Positions 19,227-27,743 of a stretch of DNA of 64,000 bases are shown one piece after another (the first letter of the stretch is position 1; each line of letters begins with the position of its first letter). The notes under the pieces were generated by a model. It was given only the letters and a program-made list of their open reading frames with translations, ran no database searches and was not told where the DNA came from. The stretch lies in the NCBI RefSeq assembly GCF_018343515.1, contig NZ_JAGYPD010000002.1:1-64000 (forward strand). Direction: 5' to 3'. The stretch comes from Bacillus sp. FJAT-50079 (GTDB lineage: Bacteria > Bacillota > Bacilli > Bacillales > Bacillaceae_C). The translations under genes were made by a program, and so were the position numbers.

Positions 19227-20854
19227 TGCTTGCTTTTTTTCCTAAGCCATATCCAGATGAAGATTTTAGAAGTATTATTCATAGATATCATATTCGATCA
19301 GGTCATTTATCATTTGAAGAAACAAATAAAGAATTATTTAACGTGAGTTCAAAACGAAATATTTATTTTCATCATAATGTTGGTGAGTTAATAGGCTTAT
19401 TGAATTATTCCGAGTATTCCATAGAAAATTTTTTGAGTAATCATACAATTTTTCCGTTAATAAATCCTTTCTTATCTCAAAAAAGAAAGCAAGATTATCA
19501 GCAAAGTTTACGCATAAAGGATTCCTTAAAGAACAAAAAGTTATTTCAAGATTATATAGCTAAGGAAATAAAATATTGCCCTCAATGTTTAGAAGAGGAT
19601 TATGAAAAATATGGTGAAGTTTACTCCCATCGATTTCATCAACTTTGTTTTTTGAATTATTGTGAACAGCATCAAACGGAGCTGATTTCTATATGCCCAG
19701 AATGCAGTGTGCCACTATCAAATACCGATGGCAAGGTGCTATTAAAAAGACCATTCTGTAAAAATGGACATTATTTAACTTCTAATGTTACCAACCTCAA
19801 CGATTGTCCACAACTAATTAAAAGAGTCCTTCAAGATGTTTATTTTATTGTTTCCTACTCACGCAAAATAAATAGAAACTTGGTAGTAGATCAAATCTAT
19901 TCAGCACTTGGTAAATGTGGCTATGGAGAAATTTACTCTGAATATCTACAAACAAGAAGATTAAAAAATGACTTTACAAAATTTGTGTCTACTTATGTTC
20001 AGATATTGGGTGTTCAACTAAAGAATGTTGTTAATAGCCGTTTTCATACACTTCTAAGCAAAATAAATAACGATGTACCTAATATTCTTGCTAATTTATT
20101 ATTAATCCAATTTATATCCAACTCTGCTGAGGCATTCTTTACTGATGTTGTAGGCTATTCAATTGAGATTCCGTTTAAAAATAAGCCACAACCTTGTTTA
20201 AATAAAATCTGTAAATACTCTGACATTCTGGTAATCGGAATATACAGTAAGAAATATTATCCTAGCTATGTTCAAGGGAAATTTACCTGTCCTAATTGCG
20301 GGTATACATATGGACGTAAGTACATATGGAACAAAGATAAAAAAAGTGGAGAAGTAAAAAAGCCATTTTTAATAAGTAGGGGAGAACTGTGGGAGAAAGA
20401 AGTTTTAAGCCTTTATGATCAAGGATTAAGTTTGAAGAATATAGCAAGAAGAATAGGGCTGGGAAACAAATCAGATTCCATTGCGAAATTTTTAAAAGAA
20501 AAATTAGGTGAAGGTTATATCAAACGGTACAATCCAAAAAATAACTATTCCTTGTATAACATAAATTCAAGGCTTGAGCAGATGCCTGCTCATGATGTAG
20601 AGGCTATTAATGAAATAAAGATGGCAATGGAGGAAGTTGCGGCTACAAATTATCATCAACAATTATTGCTGATGAGACGCCAAAATATCGTAAATATAAT
20701 GAGTGAAAATCCTAATCTAAAGCGATGCGACATTGAAAAATTGGCAAGAGGTGACTATAGATGGTTAAAGAAAAATGATTTAGATTGGTTCAATGAATTT
20801 CTACCTAAACCGCTTACTTGGAGAAATAAAGTTAATAATATAAATAGAAGTTAG
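19223..20854 (+). CDS. TniQ-family target selector 2
   Basis: 543 residues, also TniQ: it opens with FFPKPYPDEDFRSIIHRYHIRSGH, has a zinc finger CPQC (about 118-121) with a downstream CEQH and CPEC, and a later CPNCGYTYGR near 358. It shares domain order with the preceding protein but is clearly diverged, so this is not a recent duplication. Two tandem TniQ genes and no TnsE suggest either two target choices or a heteromeric selector. Last gene of the tns operon; a strong terminator follows. Confidence 0.9.
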   Translation: MMLAFFPKPYPDEDFRSIIHRYHIRSGHLSFEETNKELFNVSSKRNIYFHHNVGELIGLLNYSEYSIENFLSNHTIFPLINPFLSQKRKQDYQQSLRIKDSLKNKKLFQDYIAKEIKYCPQCLEEDYEKYGEVYSHRFHQLCFLNYCEQHQTELISICPECSVPLSNTDGKVLLKRPFCKNGHYLTSNVTNLNDCPQLIKRVLQDVYFIVSYSRKINRNLVVDQIYSALGKCGYGEIYSEYLQTRRLKNDFTKFVSTYVQILGVQLKNVVNSRFHTLLSKINNDVPNILANLLLIQFISNSAEAFFTDVVGYSIEIPFKNKPQPCLNKICKYSDILVIGIYSKKYYPSYVQGKFTCPNCGYTYGRKYIWNKDKKSGEVKKPFLISRGELWEKEVLSLYDQGLSLKNIARRIGLGNKSDSIAKFLKEKLGEGYIKRYNPKNNYSLYNINSRLEQMPAHDVEAINEIKMAMEEVAATNYHQQLLLMRRQNIVNIMSENPNLKRCDIEKLARGDYRWLKKNDLDWFNEFLPKPLTWRNKVNNINRS

Positions 20855-20900
20855 GGGCTGTCTAAAAAATCAATTTTAAAGTGAAAATTACTTAATTTAA

Positions 20901-20938
20901 AAACCCAAGAATGTTGAGATTACAGCATTCTTGGGTTT
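20901..20938. terminator. Terminator of the tns operon
   Basis: AAACCCAAGAATG pairs with CATTCTTGGGTTT, followed by T-rich sequence. It separates the transposition genes from the cargo. Confidence 0.85.
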
Positions 20939-20992
20939 TGCTTCTTTTAGCTATTCAGCGGGATAGACCAGCTTTGGACATTCCTTTTTTAT

Positions 20993-21193
20993 TCATTCAA
21001 ATTCGGATAATTCCTCGTAATGTAGTTCTGCTGGATTTGAACCATAAACACGTTTTGCATAGTCTAATCCACCATCTATACCTACTGCTCCACATTTACA
21101 TTTTTGAAAGTCATTTGTATTTTTGGATTCTACAATGTCACCACAATGTTTGCAGCGAATTCGGTTTATCTTTAGTTTCTTTTGCATTCTCAT
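20993..21193 (-). CDS. Small zinc-ribbon protein (DUF7695-like)
   Basis: A 66-residue minus-strand protein. It has a zinc-ribbon pattern IRCKHCGDIVES...FQKCKCGAVGIDGG, with four Cys in CxxC and CxC pairs, then DYAKRVYGSNPAELHYEELSEFE, rich in acidic residues. Such small proteins occur widely in Bacillus accessory regions with no known function. It is the first cargo gene and points back toward the tns operon. Confidence 0.7.
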   Translation of the reverse strand: MRMQKKLKINRIRCKHCGDIVESKNTNDFQKCKCGAVGIDGGLDYAKRVYGSNPAELHYEELSEFE

Positions 21194-21230
21194 ACCGCCT
21201 TTTTCCCATTAACCATAAAACATTTGATAT

Positions 21231-21611
21231 CTATTTTGCTTGTTCATTTTCTTTAAGCTTTCGTTTCATTAAAATCTCGTTTTCGTACACCTCTCCCCAA
21301 TCTCTCATAAGGAAGATAATGGGTTTTAATGTTTCTCCAAAATCTGTAAGAGAATATTCTACTTTTGGAGGAATCTGCTGATATATTTCACGATGGACAA
21401 TGCCATCTTGCTCCAACTCCCGAAGTTGCAATGTTAACATACGTTGCGTGACTTCAGGCATCAGTCTTCGTAATTCATTAAAACGCCTTGGACCGGGAAC
21501 TAAGTGGTACAAAATAAGACCTTTCCATTTCCCTCCTATTACATCTACTGTAACTGCAACTGGACAAGCAAAAGGATCTGGACAGATTTCTTTATTTGAG
21601 TTTTCCATCAT
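21231..21611 (-). CDS. HxlR-family transcriptional regulator
   Basis: 126 residues with the HxlR winged helix: [55 protein letters not shown], then [13 protein letters not shown]. HxlR proteins often sense electrophiles or redox state through an N-terminal Cys; here Cys residues lie at [11 protein letters not shown] near 10 and 16. It is transcribed divergently from the old yellow enzyme gene across a palindrome-rich intergenic region, so it very likely controls the cassette that follows. Confidence 0.92.
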   Translation of the reverse strand: MMENSNKEICPDPFACPVAVTVDVIGGKWKGLILYHLVPGPRRFNELRRLMPEVTQRMLTLQLRELEQDGIVHREIYQQIPPKVEYSLTDFGETLKPIIFLMRDWGEVYENEILMKRKLKENEQAK

Positions 21612-21620
21612 ATCACTCCA

Positions 21621-21646
21621 TTATACTAAGTATAAAAATGTATACT
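21621..21646. promoter_or_regulatory. HxlR operator candidate (overlapping palindromes)
   Basis: TTATACT-A-AGTATAA (21621-21635) is a perfect palindrome, and its right half AGTATA (21629-21634) forms another inverted repeat with TATACT (21641-21646). Three half sites in 26 bp directly upstream of hxlR fit cooperative binding and autoregulation. Confidence 0.65.
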
Positions 21647-21742
21647 ACACAACAAAAATGTGCGTACTTACAATTTAATATTATATATCGTACCATTGAT
21701 TTTGCAAGTAAAGACGAATATTTAAAATAGAGGAGTGTTCAT

Positions 21743-22777
21743 ATGACTGCAAAACTATTTTCACCATATACGATTAAAGATGTAACGTTTAAAAATCGGA
21801 TTGTGATGTCTCCGATGTGTATGCATAGTTCGGATGAATCCGGGGAAGTTAAGAATTTCCACTTAACACATTATACAGCTCGTGCGTTGGGTCAGGCTGG
21901 ATTAATAATACCTGAAACGCTTGTTGTTGACTCTGATGGATTAATAGGGCCTGGGGATTTAGGAATTTGGGATGATTATCATATTAAGGGTTTGAAAAAT
22001 CTTGTTGATCGAATCCATGAATTTGGAGCAAAAGCTGGCGCTCAAATTGGTCATGCCGGCAGAGTTACAAATAAAGAGGGAGTTACACCAATCGGTCCTT
22101 CTCCAATTCCTTTTAGTGAAAATACTCAAACACCAATCGAAATGACGAAAAAGGACATTCAGACAATAGTTCATAGTTTTAAAGAAGCTGCACGTAGAGC
22201 GCGAGAAGCAGGTTTTGATATTCTTGAAGTTCACTGTGCGCACGGCTACTTATTAAATGAATTTCTTTCTCCCCTTTCAAATCAACGTACCGATGAATAT
22301 GGCGGAAGCATGGAAAATCGCTATCGTATGATAGGAGAAGTTATTGATGCTGTGAAAGCAGAATGGACTGGACCACTATTTGTGCGTATATCTAGTACGG
22401 ATTATAAAGAAGGTGGAAATACTCCTGAAACTTATGTTGAGTATGCAAAAAAAATGAAAGAACAAGGTGTTGACTTAGTTGATTGTAGTTCAGGTGGGAT
22501 TGCCCCTGTAAAAGTCAACTCATATCCAAATTATCAGGTTCCTGCTGCAGATAGAATTCGAAACGAGGTTGGAATAGCAACTGGTGCAGTTGGTCTAATT
22601 AAAACAGGAAGGCAAGCGGAGGAAATATTAAGAAACAATCGTGCAGATTTAGTATTCATTGGGCGGGAATTTCTTAAAAATCCATTTTGGCCACGTGCAG
22701 CTGCAGAGGAATTGGATGCTAATATTGAAGCACCTGTGCAATACACACGGTATGGTTCCAACTGGTTAAAAAGTTAA
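21743..22777 (+). CDS. Old yellow enzyme-type NADH:flavin oxidoreductase (NamA-like)
   Basis: 344 residues, an FMN TIM barrel that reduces activated C=C bonds of enones, maleimides and nitro compounds with NAD(P)H. Visible motifs: [14 protein letters not shown], with the flavin-tuning Cys of the YqjM/NamA group; QIGHAGR; the substrate-binding His pair region [33 protein letters not shown]; and the phosphate-binding GAVGLI and [12 protein letters not shown]. Near the usual 338 residues of NamA. It is divergent from hxlR and followed by a terminator, so it forms its own transcript under likely HxlR control. Confidence 0.93.
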   Translation: MTAKLFSPYTIKDVTFKNRIVMSPMCMHSSDESGEVKNFHLTHYTARALGQAGLIIPETLVVDSDGLIGPGDLGIWDDYHIKGLKNLVDRIHEFGAKAGAQIGHAGRVTNKEGVTPIGPSPIPFSENTQTPIEMTKKDIQTIVHSFKEAARRAREAGFDILEVHCAHGYLLNEFLSPLSNQRTDEYGGSMENRYRMIGEVIDAVKAEWTGPLFVRISSTDYKEGGNTPETYVEYAKKMKEQGVDLVDCSSGGIAPVKVNSYPNYQVPAADRIRNEVGIATGAVGLIKTGRQAEEILRNNRADLVFIGREFLKNPFWPRAAAEELDANIEAPVQYTRYGSNWLKS

Positions 22778-22790
22778 AAAGATTAATTTA

Positions 22791-22832
22791 AAGTGCTAGA
22801 AAGGGGCGATTTAGAGCCTTTTTCTAGCACTT
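22791..22832. terminator. Terminator after the old yellow enzyme gene
   Basis: AAGTGCTAGAAA pairs with TTTCTAGCACTT; the inner loop holds GGGGC...GCCTT. Confidence 0.8.
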
Positions 22833-22890
22833 AAAATAGTCAAGATTAAAATTGAAAATGAAATTTTATTACAAAGGAAGATGAATAATA

Positions 22891-23916
22891 ATGCCAAATA
22901 TGAAAGCAGTGGGCTTATATAAATATCTATCAATTGATCATCCAGAAAGTTTATTAGATGTTGAAGTTCCAAAACCAATAGCAACTGGGAGAGATCTCCT
23001 TGTAAAAGTAAAAGCGATTGCTGTTAATCCTGTCGATGCTATCGTTCGTTCCCCAAAACCTGAGGTAGAAGAAGTCCCGAAAATCTTAGGTTGGGATGTT
23101 GCGGGTGTTGTGGAAGAAGTAGGACCTGATTGTACACTATTTAACCCAGGTGATGAAGTTTATTATTCAGGAAGTATTATTCGTCAGGGAGGAAACTGTG
23201 AGTATCATTTAGTTGATGAAAGAATCGTCGGTAAAAAACCAAGAACACTGGACTTTGCACAAGCTGCTGCGCTTCCGTTAACAACAACTACTGCATATGA
23301 AAGCTTATTTGACCGACTTCAAATAAGCCATGATGTAAACCAAAATAAAAATAAAAGCATTCTTATCATTGGTGCTGCAGGTGGAGTAGGGTCAATTGCT
23401 ATTCAATTAGCAAAATTAGCGGGGTTAACAGTTATTGGAACTGCATCACGTCCAGAAACAACAAAATGGGTTAAAGATCTTGGAACTGATCATGTTATTA
23501 ATCACTATGAGGAATTTATTCCACAATTAAAAGAACTAGGTCTTGATACAGTAGATTATATTTTGTGCCTAAGTAAAACTGAAAAGTACTGGGAAACGAT
23601 GGAGAAAGTCATTGTCCCACAAGGTAAAATATGCTCGATTGTTGAAACTGACGAGAAGCTTGATATTACCTTGATGAAAGATAAAAGTGTGACATTTGTT
23701 TGGGAGATGGTTTTCACACGTTCTATGTTTGAAACAAGCGATATGATCGAACAACATCATTTATTAAATAAAGTAACTGATTTAATTGATGATGGAAAAG
23801 TCAAAACGACATTGTCAGAACGCCTTTCTCCTATCAATGCAGAAAACCTAAAAAAGGCGCACAAAAAAGTGGAATCAAGAACAACTATCGGAAAAATTGT
23901 ATTGGAGAATTTTTAA
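22891..23916 (+). CDS. MDR-family zinc-type alcohol dehydrogenase-like protein
   Basis: 341 residues, medium-chain dehydrogenase/reductase. The catalytic domain has AVNPVDAIVRSP and LGWDVAGVVEEVG, and the Rossmann fold shows GAAGGVGSIAIQLAKLAG, an AxxGxxG nucleotide motif. The structural zinc cysteines of true alcohol dehydrogenases are absent, so a quinone or enone reductase role is more likely despite the family name. It lies in the same direction as the old yellow enzyme and fits a set of electrophile-reducing enzymes. Confidence 0.88.
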   Translation: MPNMKAVGLYKYLSIDHPESLLDVEVPKPIATGRDLLVKVKAIAVNPVDAIVRSPKPEVEEVPKILGWDVAGVVEEVGPDCTLFNPGDEVYYSGSIIRQGGNCEYHLVDERIVGKKPRTLDFAQAAALPLTTTTAYESLFDRLQISHDVNQNKNKSILIIGAAGGVGSIAIQLAKLAGLTVIGTASRPETTKWVKDLGTDHVINHYEEFIPQLKELGLDTVDYILCLSKTEKYWETMEKVIVPQGKICSIVETDEKLDITLMKDKSVTFVWEMVFTRSMFETSDMIEQHHLLNKVTDLIDDGKVKTTLSERLSPINAENLKKAHKKVESRTTIGKIVLENF

Positions 23917-23994
23917 TTGATAGATGTCTAGTTTAAAGTAGCTCTTTTCTTATGGTTATGAAAATAATTATTTTCTTTATGGAGGATAGGGGAA

Positions 23995-24945
23995 TTGAAT
24001 AAATTTAAAGCACATCAAGGCTATACGTACATGTTTAAAGAGAATAATTTGTCTTTAGGATTGTTTTTTTCTATTGAATCCTATAAGGGAAGTATTCCAG
24101 AGATGAACTTGGACCAGCAAATGAAATTAGCGAGAAAGGCAGAGGAAGTTGGTTTTGCTTCTTTATTTGTCAGGGATGTTCCATTACATGATCCAACTTT
24201 TGGGGATGTGGGGCAAATCTATGACCCGTGGGTTTTTCTTGGTTACTTAGCTGCTAATACGAAACAGATTGCTTTGGGAACTGGAAGCATCGTTACAACA
24301 TTACGCCATCCATTGCATGTGGCAAAAGCAGCAGCTTCTGTTGACCGTATTTCTGGAAACAGGCTTGTGCTAGGTATTGCCACTGGTGACCGTCCTATAG
24401 AGTTTTCAGCGTTTTCCGAAGACAGAGGGCGACGTGGTCAATTGTTTCAAGAGTCGTTACATGTCATGAGACAAGTATGGGAAGAAGAGTTCCCAGAAAT
24501 TCACTCAACGAAGATAAGCCTTCAAAATGGTGATTTATTGCCTAAACCAGAATTAGAGGATATTCCTGTTTTAGTAACGGGACATTCTTCACAAACGCCC
24601 GAATGGATCGCACTGAATAGCGATGGCTGGTTTTATTATCCGCGAAACTTAGATCTCCAAGCAAGGTTAATTAATGAGTGGCGCACATTAACTAGTGAAT
24701 TTAAACCTTTTGCACAATCCTTATATATAGATTTATCTGATAACCCAAATGAAGATCCGACACCTATTCACTTAGGATTCCGAGCTGGACATAAATATTT
24801 AATTTCTTTCCTTAACACTCTAAAGGGAATTGGTGTTAATCATGTAGCATTCAATTTGAAATATGGACATCGTCCAGTTGAAGAAGTGATCCAAGAATTA
24901 GGAGAAGAGGTACTTCCATATTTTCCTGCATTATCAAACAATTAG
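23995..24945 (+). CDS. LLM-class flavin-dependent oxidoreductase
   Basis: 316 residues, bacterial luciferase-like monooxygenase fold. Motifs: LSLGLFFSIESYKG, ARKAEEVGFASLFVRDVPLHDP, ALGTGSIVTTLRHPLHVAKAAASVDRISGNRLVLGIATGD. These use reduced flavin (FMNH2 or F420-type pockets). TTG 23995 follows GGAGGATAGGGG; an internal ATG at 24031 is a possible alternative. It lies 78 bp after one MDR gene and before another, in what looks like one redox cassette. Confidence 0.87.
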   Translation: MNKFKAHQGYTYMFKENNLSLGLFFSIESYKGSIPEMNLDQQMKLARKAEEVGFASLFVRDVPLHDPTFGDVGQIYDPWVFLGYLAANTKQIALGTGSIVTTLRHPLHVAKAAASVDRISGNRLVLGIATGDRPIEFSAFSEDRGRRGQLFQESLHVMRQVWEEEFPEIHSTKISLQNGDLLPKPELEDIPVLVTGHSSQTPEWIALNSDGWFYYPRNLDLQARLINEWRTLTSEFKPFAQSLYIDLSDNPNEDPTPIHLGFRAGHKYLISFLNTLKGIGVNHVAFNLKYGHRPVEEVIQELGEEVLPYFPALSNN

Positions 24946-25018
24946 ATGATAAGTAGTTTTTTTATTCGGATTACAGTTGAAGATTAAAATTATATTCAAG
25001 ATCGGAGGAATTTATCTC

Positions 25019-26032
25019 ATGAAAGCATGGCAAAGACAAGGCGTTGGATTAGAAAACTTAAAATTGGTGGATTTACCAATACCAGAACCCGGACCGAAAC
25101 AACTTCTCGTTCGTGTAAAGGCTGTTTCACTAAACTTCCGTGATAAAGCCATTGTTGATGGGGTTTATTTGCCAGAATTAATGACTAAACCATTCGTACC
25201 AGTATCTGATGCTTCTGGTGAAGTGGTAAGTGTAGGCTCAGAGATAACAAAGTTTAAAAAGGGTGACCGTGTAACGTCACATATGTTTACTAAATGGCTT
25301 GATGGCAGTCCGAATAAAGATGATGGTGCAAATGCTCTAGGAGGGCCTAAAAATGGTGGGTTAGCAGAATACATGTTGCTTGATGAGGATGCAACTGTAA
25401 TGACTCCAGCTAGCTTGACGGATGAAGAGGCTTCAACACTTCCTGTTGCTGCGCTTACTGTTTGGTTCTCATTGATTGAATATGGGAAAATCAAAGCAGG
25501 AGATAGCGTGCTTGTACTTGGAACTGGAGGAGTTTCAGTATATGCTGTTCAAATTGCTTCAGCACTAGGCGCAAGAGTAATTGTGACAAGTAGCAGCAAC
25601 GAAAAATTAGAAAGAGTAAAAGCACTTGGTGCAAAAGATGTTATAAACTATGTAGAGACTCCGGAATGGGAAAAAGAAGTATTAAAAATTACTGATGGAA
25701 AAGGTGTACAACATATTCTTGAAGTGGTCGGTGGTCAAAGTATTAACCGATCAATTGAAGCACTTGCTCTTCAAGGTCATATTTATGTTATTGGTTTCTT
25801 GGAAAGTATGATGGCAGAAGTGAATCTATTCGCATTATTAGCAAAACAAGCTCACATTCAGGGGATTAATGTAGGACATCATAGAGCGTTTGATGACATG
25901 ATGAGAGCATTTGATGAATTAAATATTAAACCAGTCATTGATACTGTTTATTCATTTGATCAAGCTCTTGAAGCTTATAAACATCTATATAAAGGGGCAT
26001 TTGGTAAAATTGTTATAAAAATTTCTGAATAA
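25019..26032 (+). CDS. NAD(P)-dependent MDR alcohol dehydrogenase/quinone reductase
   Basis: 337 residues from ATG 25019, which has CGGAGGAA upstream; the open frame continues to 24977 without such a site. N-terminal GroES-like domain (FRDKAIVDGVYLPELMTKPFVPVSDASGEVVSVGSEI), then a Rossmann fold with VLVLGTGGVSVYAVQIASALGARVI. No catalytic zinc ligands are evident. Last gene of the cassette, followed by a terminator at 26057. Confidence 0.88.
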   Translation: MKAWQRQGVGLENLKLVDLPIPEPGPKQLLVRVKAVSLNFRDKAIVDGVYLPELMTKPFVPVSDASGEVVSVGSEITKFKKGDRVTSHMFTKWLDGSPNKDDGANALGGPKNGGLAEYMLLDEDATVMTPASLTDEEASTLPVAALTVWFSLIEYGKIKAGDSVLVLGTGGVSVYAVQIASALGARVIVTSSSNEKLERVKALGAKDVINYVETPEWEKEVLKITDGKGVQHILEVVGGQSINRSIEALALQGHIYVIGFLESMMAEVNLFALLAKQAHIQGINVGHHRAFDDMMRAFDELNIKPVIDTVYSFDQALEAYKHLYKGAFGKIVIKISE

Positions 26033-26056
26033 ATAAAAGTAAAAATGTTGAAATAC

Positions 26057-26087
26057 AAAAGCCCTTGAGCAATATTCTTGGGCTTTT
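26057..26087. terminator. Terminator closing the redox cassette
   Basis: AAAAGCCC / GGGCTTTT stem followed by TGTTGTTTTTTC. Confidence 0.75.
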
Positions 26088-26155
26088 GTTGTTTTTTCAA
26101 AAAGGGTTGAATATTGTAGTTATGCCATCCTTTTTTATTTGTTGGGGTAAGTGTA

Positions 26156-26302
26156 ATGAAAAAAGCTGAATTAAGAACTGGTTGTAGCTATTATTATTTG
26201 AATGAAGAAAATGAACCAGCCGGAAAAGAGTGGTCTGAATTTCAGCGTGTTTGCGACGAAATTGGTGAACGTATTAAGCAATTTTATGAAACAGGGAAAT
26301 AA
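26156..26302 (+). pseudogene. arsC 3' fragment
   Basis: A 48-codon frame whose last 29 codons ([28 protein letters not shown]) equal the C terminus of the intact ArsC at 37632-38036 apart from R to C. The first 20 or so codons are unrelated to ArsC, and the P-loop and catalytic cysteines are gone. Similarity on the DNA continues about 170 bp past the stop. It is debris of an arsenic operon left in the transposon cargo. Confidence 0.85.
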
Positions 26303-26475
26303 GAAGCACTTTTTTCTATAGTTGTTATTTAGGGATCGTTACAAAGTTCATTGTACAATTTTCGAATGGAGGTGTTTATTCGGTCTGGATGTCTTTAAAA
26401 ATCCAGAGGAAGGAGAAGATGAGTATCACATTGTCGCAATACGATATTCATGTACAGACTATGAAGGCGAGGGAA
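26216..26475 (+). repeat. Diverged copy of the arsC tail region at 37950-38205
   Basis: About 260 bp, starting at CCAGCCGGAAAAGAGTGGTC, shared with the older island segment downstream of arsC. Similarity is high inside arsC and lower, with indels, after the stop (CTGGATGTCTTTA, GATATTCATGTACAGAC kept). Both copies lie in attTn7-borne elements. Confidence 0.85.
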
Positions 26476-26558
26476 CGCCTGATGCAAATCAAGCTATTGA
26501 GGCAGAAATTTTAAATGAGAACAGTTACCTGAAGAAACATTTTCGGGGACTATATTAA
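26322..26558 (+). pseudogene. Remnant of a small acidic protein downstream of arsC
   Basis: A TTG-started 78-codon frame: LFGLDVFKNPEEGEDEYHIVAIRYSCTDYEGEGTPDANQAIEAEIL. I do not recognise the family. A diverged copy after the intact arsC (about 38040-38210) has stops and frameshifts, so there it is dead; here the frame is open but has no clear ribosome binding site and follows a broken gene. Probably a relic. Confidence 0.45.
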
Positions 26559-26763
26559 CAAGATACAATAACATCTATTGATAAATACAGATAAATGTGA
26601 CTCTACCAAAATTATGGGGGAAGTTGCTGCATAGTTATTTCAATGAAGGAAGAGAACCTACTTCTGCATTTTTGAAAATATTAAAAGTAGTAAGGTGCTT
26701 TATACCTCAATGTAAATGAAGGTTAAGGTTATTTAAAAGAAGGCCCTAAAGAACAAAGTTAAT

Positions 26764-27075
26764 TTAAGTTCTTTCCTTTATAACATTAATTCTTCCATCG
26801 GCATAATGATGAACGAATTGATTTTTTTCATTAAGATAGGCAATTCGCCCTTCATCTCCCAGTGCCTTAAATGACTCGTATAAAGCAGTTGCTCCAGTTA
26901 AAGATAGTGCAAAATCAAATGAGTTTTTTATTTCTAGTTCATTAATCTGTTGAAATAACTTTGCACGTTTTGCGACGAACATTACTTTTTCCAATTGCTC
27001 ATATTTTTCTTTTGAAATGTGGAAATCCTTAGCTTTTTTTAGCATTTTATCATAAATATCGATCACTTTTATCAC
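26764..27075 (-). CDS. Hypothetical protein, 103 residues
   Basis: Minus-strand gene with a good ribosome binding site (GTGAGGTGATAAAAGTG) before its ATG. The protein is helical and charged (MIKVIDIYDKMLKKAKDF..., LEKVMFVAKRAKLFQQINELE) with no membrane segment. Not recognised. It lies between arsC debris and the putative nuclease gene, on the opposite strand to both. Confidence 0.6.
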   Translation of the reverse strand: MIKVIDIYDKMLKKAKDFHISKEKYEQLEKVMFVAKRAKLFQQINELEIKNSFDFALSLTGATALYESFKALGDEGRIAYLNEKNQFVHHYADGRINVIKERT

Positions 27076-27324
27076 CTCACTTTAATTTTATACAACTACA
27101 ATCAACTTTAACAGAGCCAGAAGAAAATAATTATTCAATTTACAAAGTAAGAAATGGTTTATAATTTTGATTTTGCAGAAGAAGATGAACTTTCTCAGGT
27201 TGATACTGGCTAAATAGTTGAGCTATAAAACTACTCAGTTTGGCTCATTTTTGATTGATGAAAAAGATCGTCAAAATAAATAGATGATCTTTGTGGGTTT
27301 TAATTAGTATTTATCCTCGTCATC

Positions 27325-27520
27325 TTAAATTTCAAGATCACAAGTCGGATAATAACCTCTTGTATAACCTTCTTCGATTAATTCTGCGTATATTCTCTTG
27401 CGATTCCTTCATCTTTATCCACTTATAATTCCATGTTAATTAGCCTAAGACGGATAATAACTTGTCTGCGCACCTTCACGTACTAATTTTTCCAATATAT
27501 CTTAATTTACTTTCACTCAT
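27325..27520 (-). pseudogene. Decayed small gene with repeated 'Y-Y-P' tails
   Basis: On the minus strand an ATG at 27520 opens MSESKLRYIGKIST and stops. A neighbouring frame reads LVREGAQTSYYPS, and about 60 bp later LIEEGYTRGYYPTCDLEI ends at a stop. The two tail segments are related, so this looks like a tandemly duplicated, frameshifted small gene. Family unknown. Confidence 0.35.
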
Positions 27521-27743
27521 ATCAATTACCTAGTATATAAAAAAGGTTCGCTACGCTTTTCGGTAGCTACTAAAAAGATGATAATCCATTTTTTAACAAC
27601 AACAGCAGAAAAAGAAGCATATATGATCACCCTTATTTTATTCCCCTTTTGAATTTCTGTAATCCTGCCGACTTTCGTTCCTGATAATGGTAAGATAGTA
27701 GTGAATATTAAAATATTTATTTAGGGATAATGGGGTGTTCCGA

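Noticed and set aside
20911-21381. 156-codon plus-strand ORF over the zinc-ribbon and hxlR genes
   Set aside because: Antisense shadow of two recognisable minus-strand genes.
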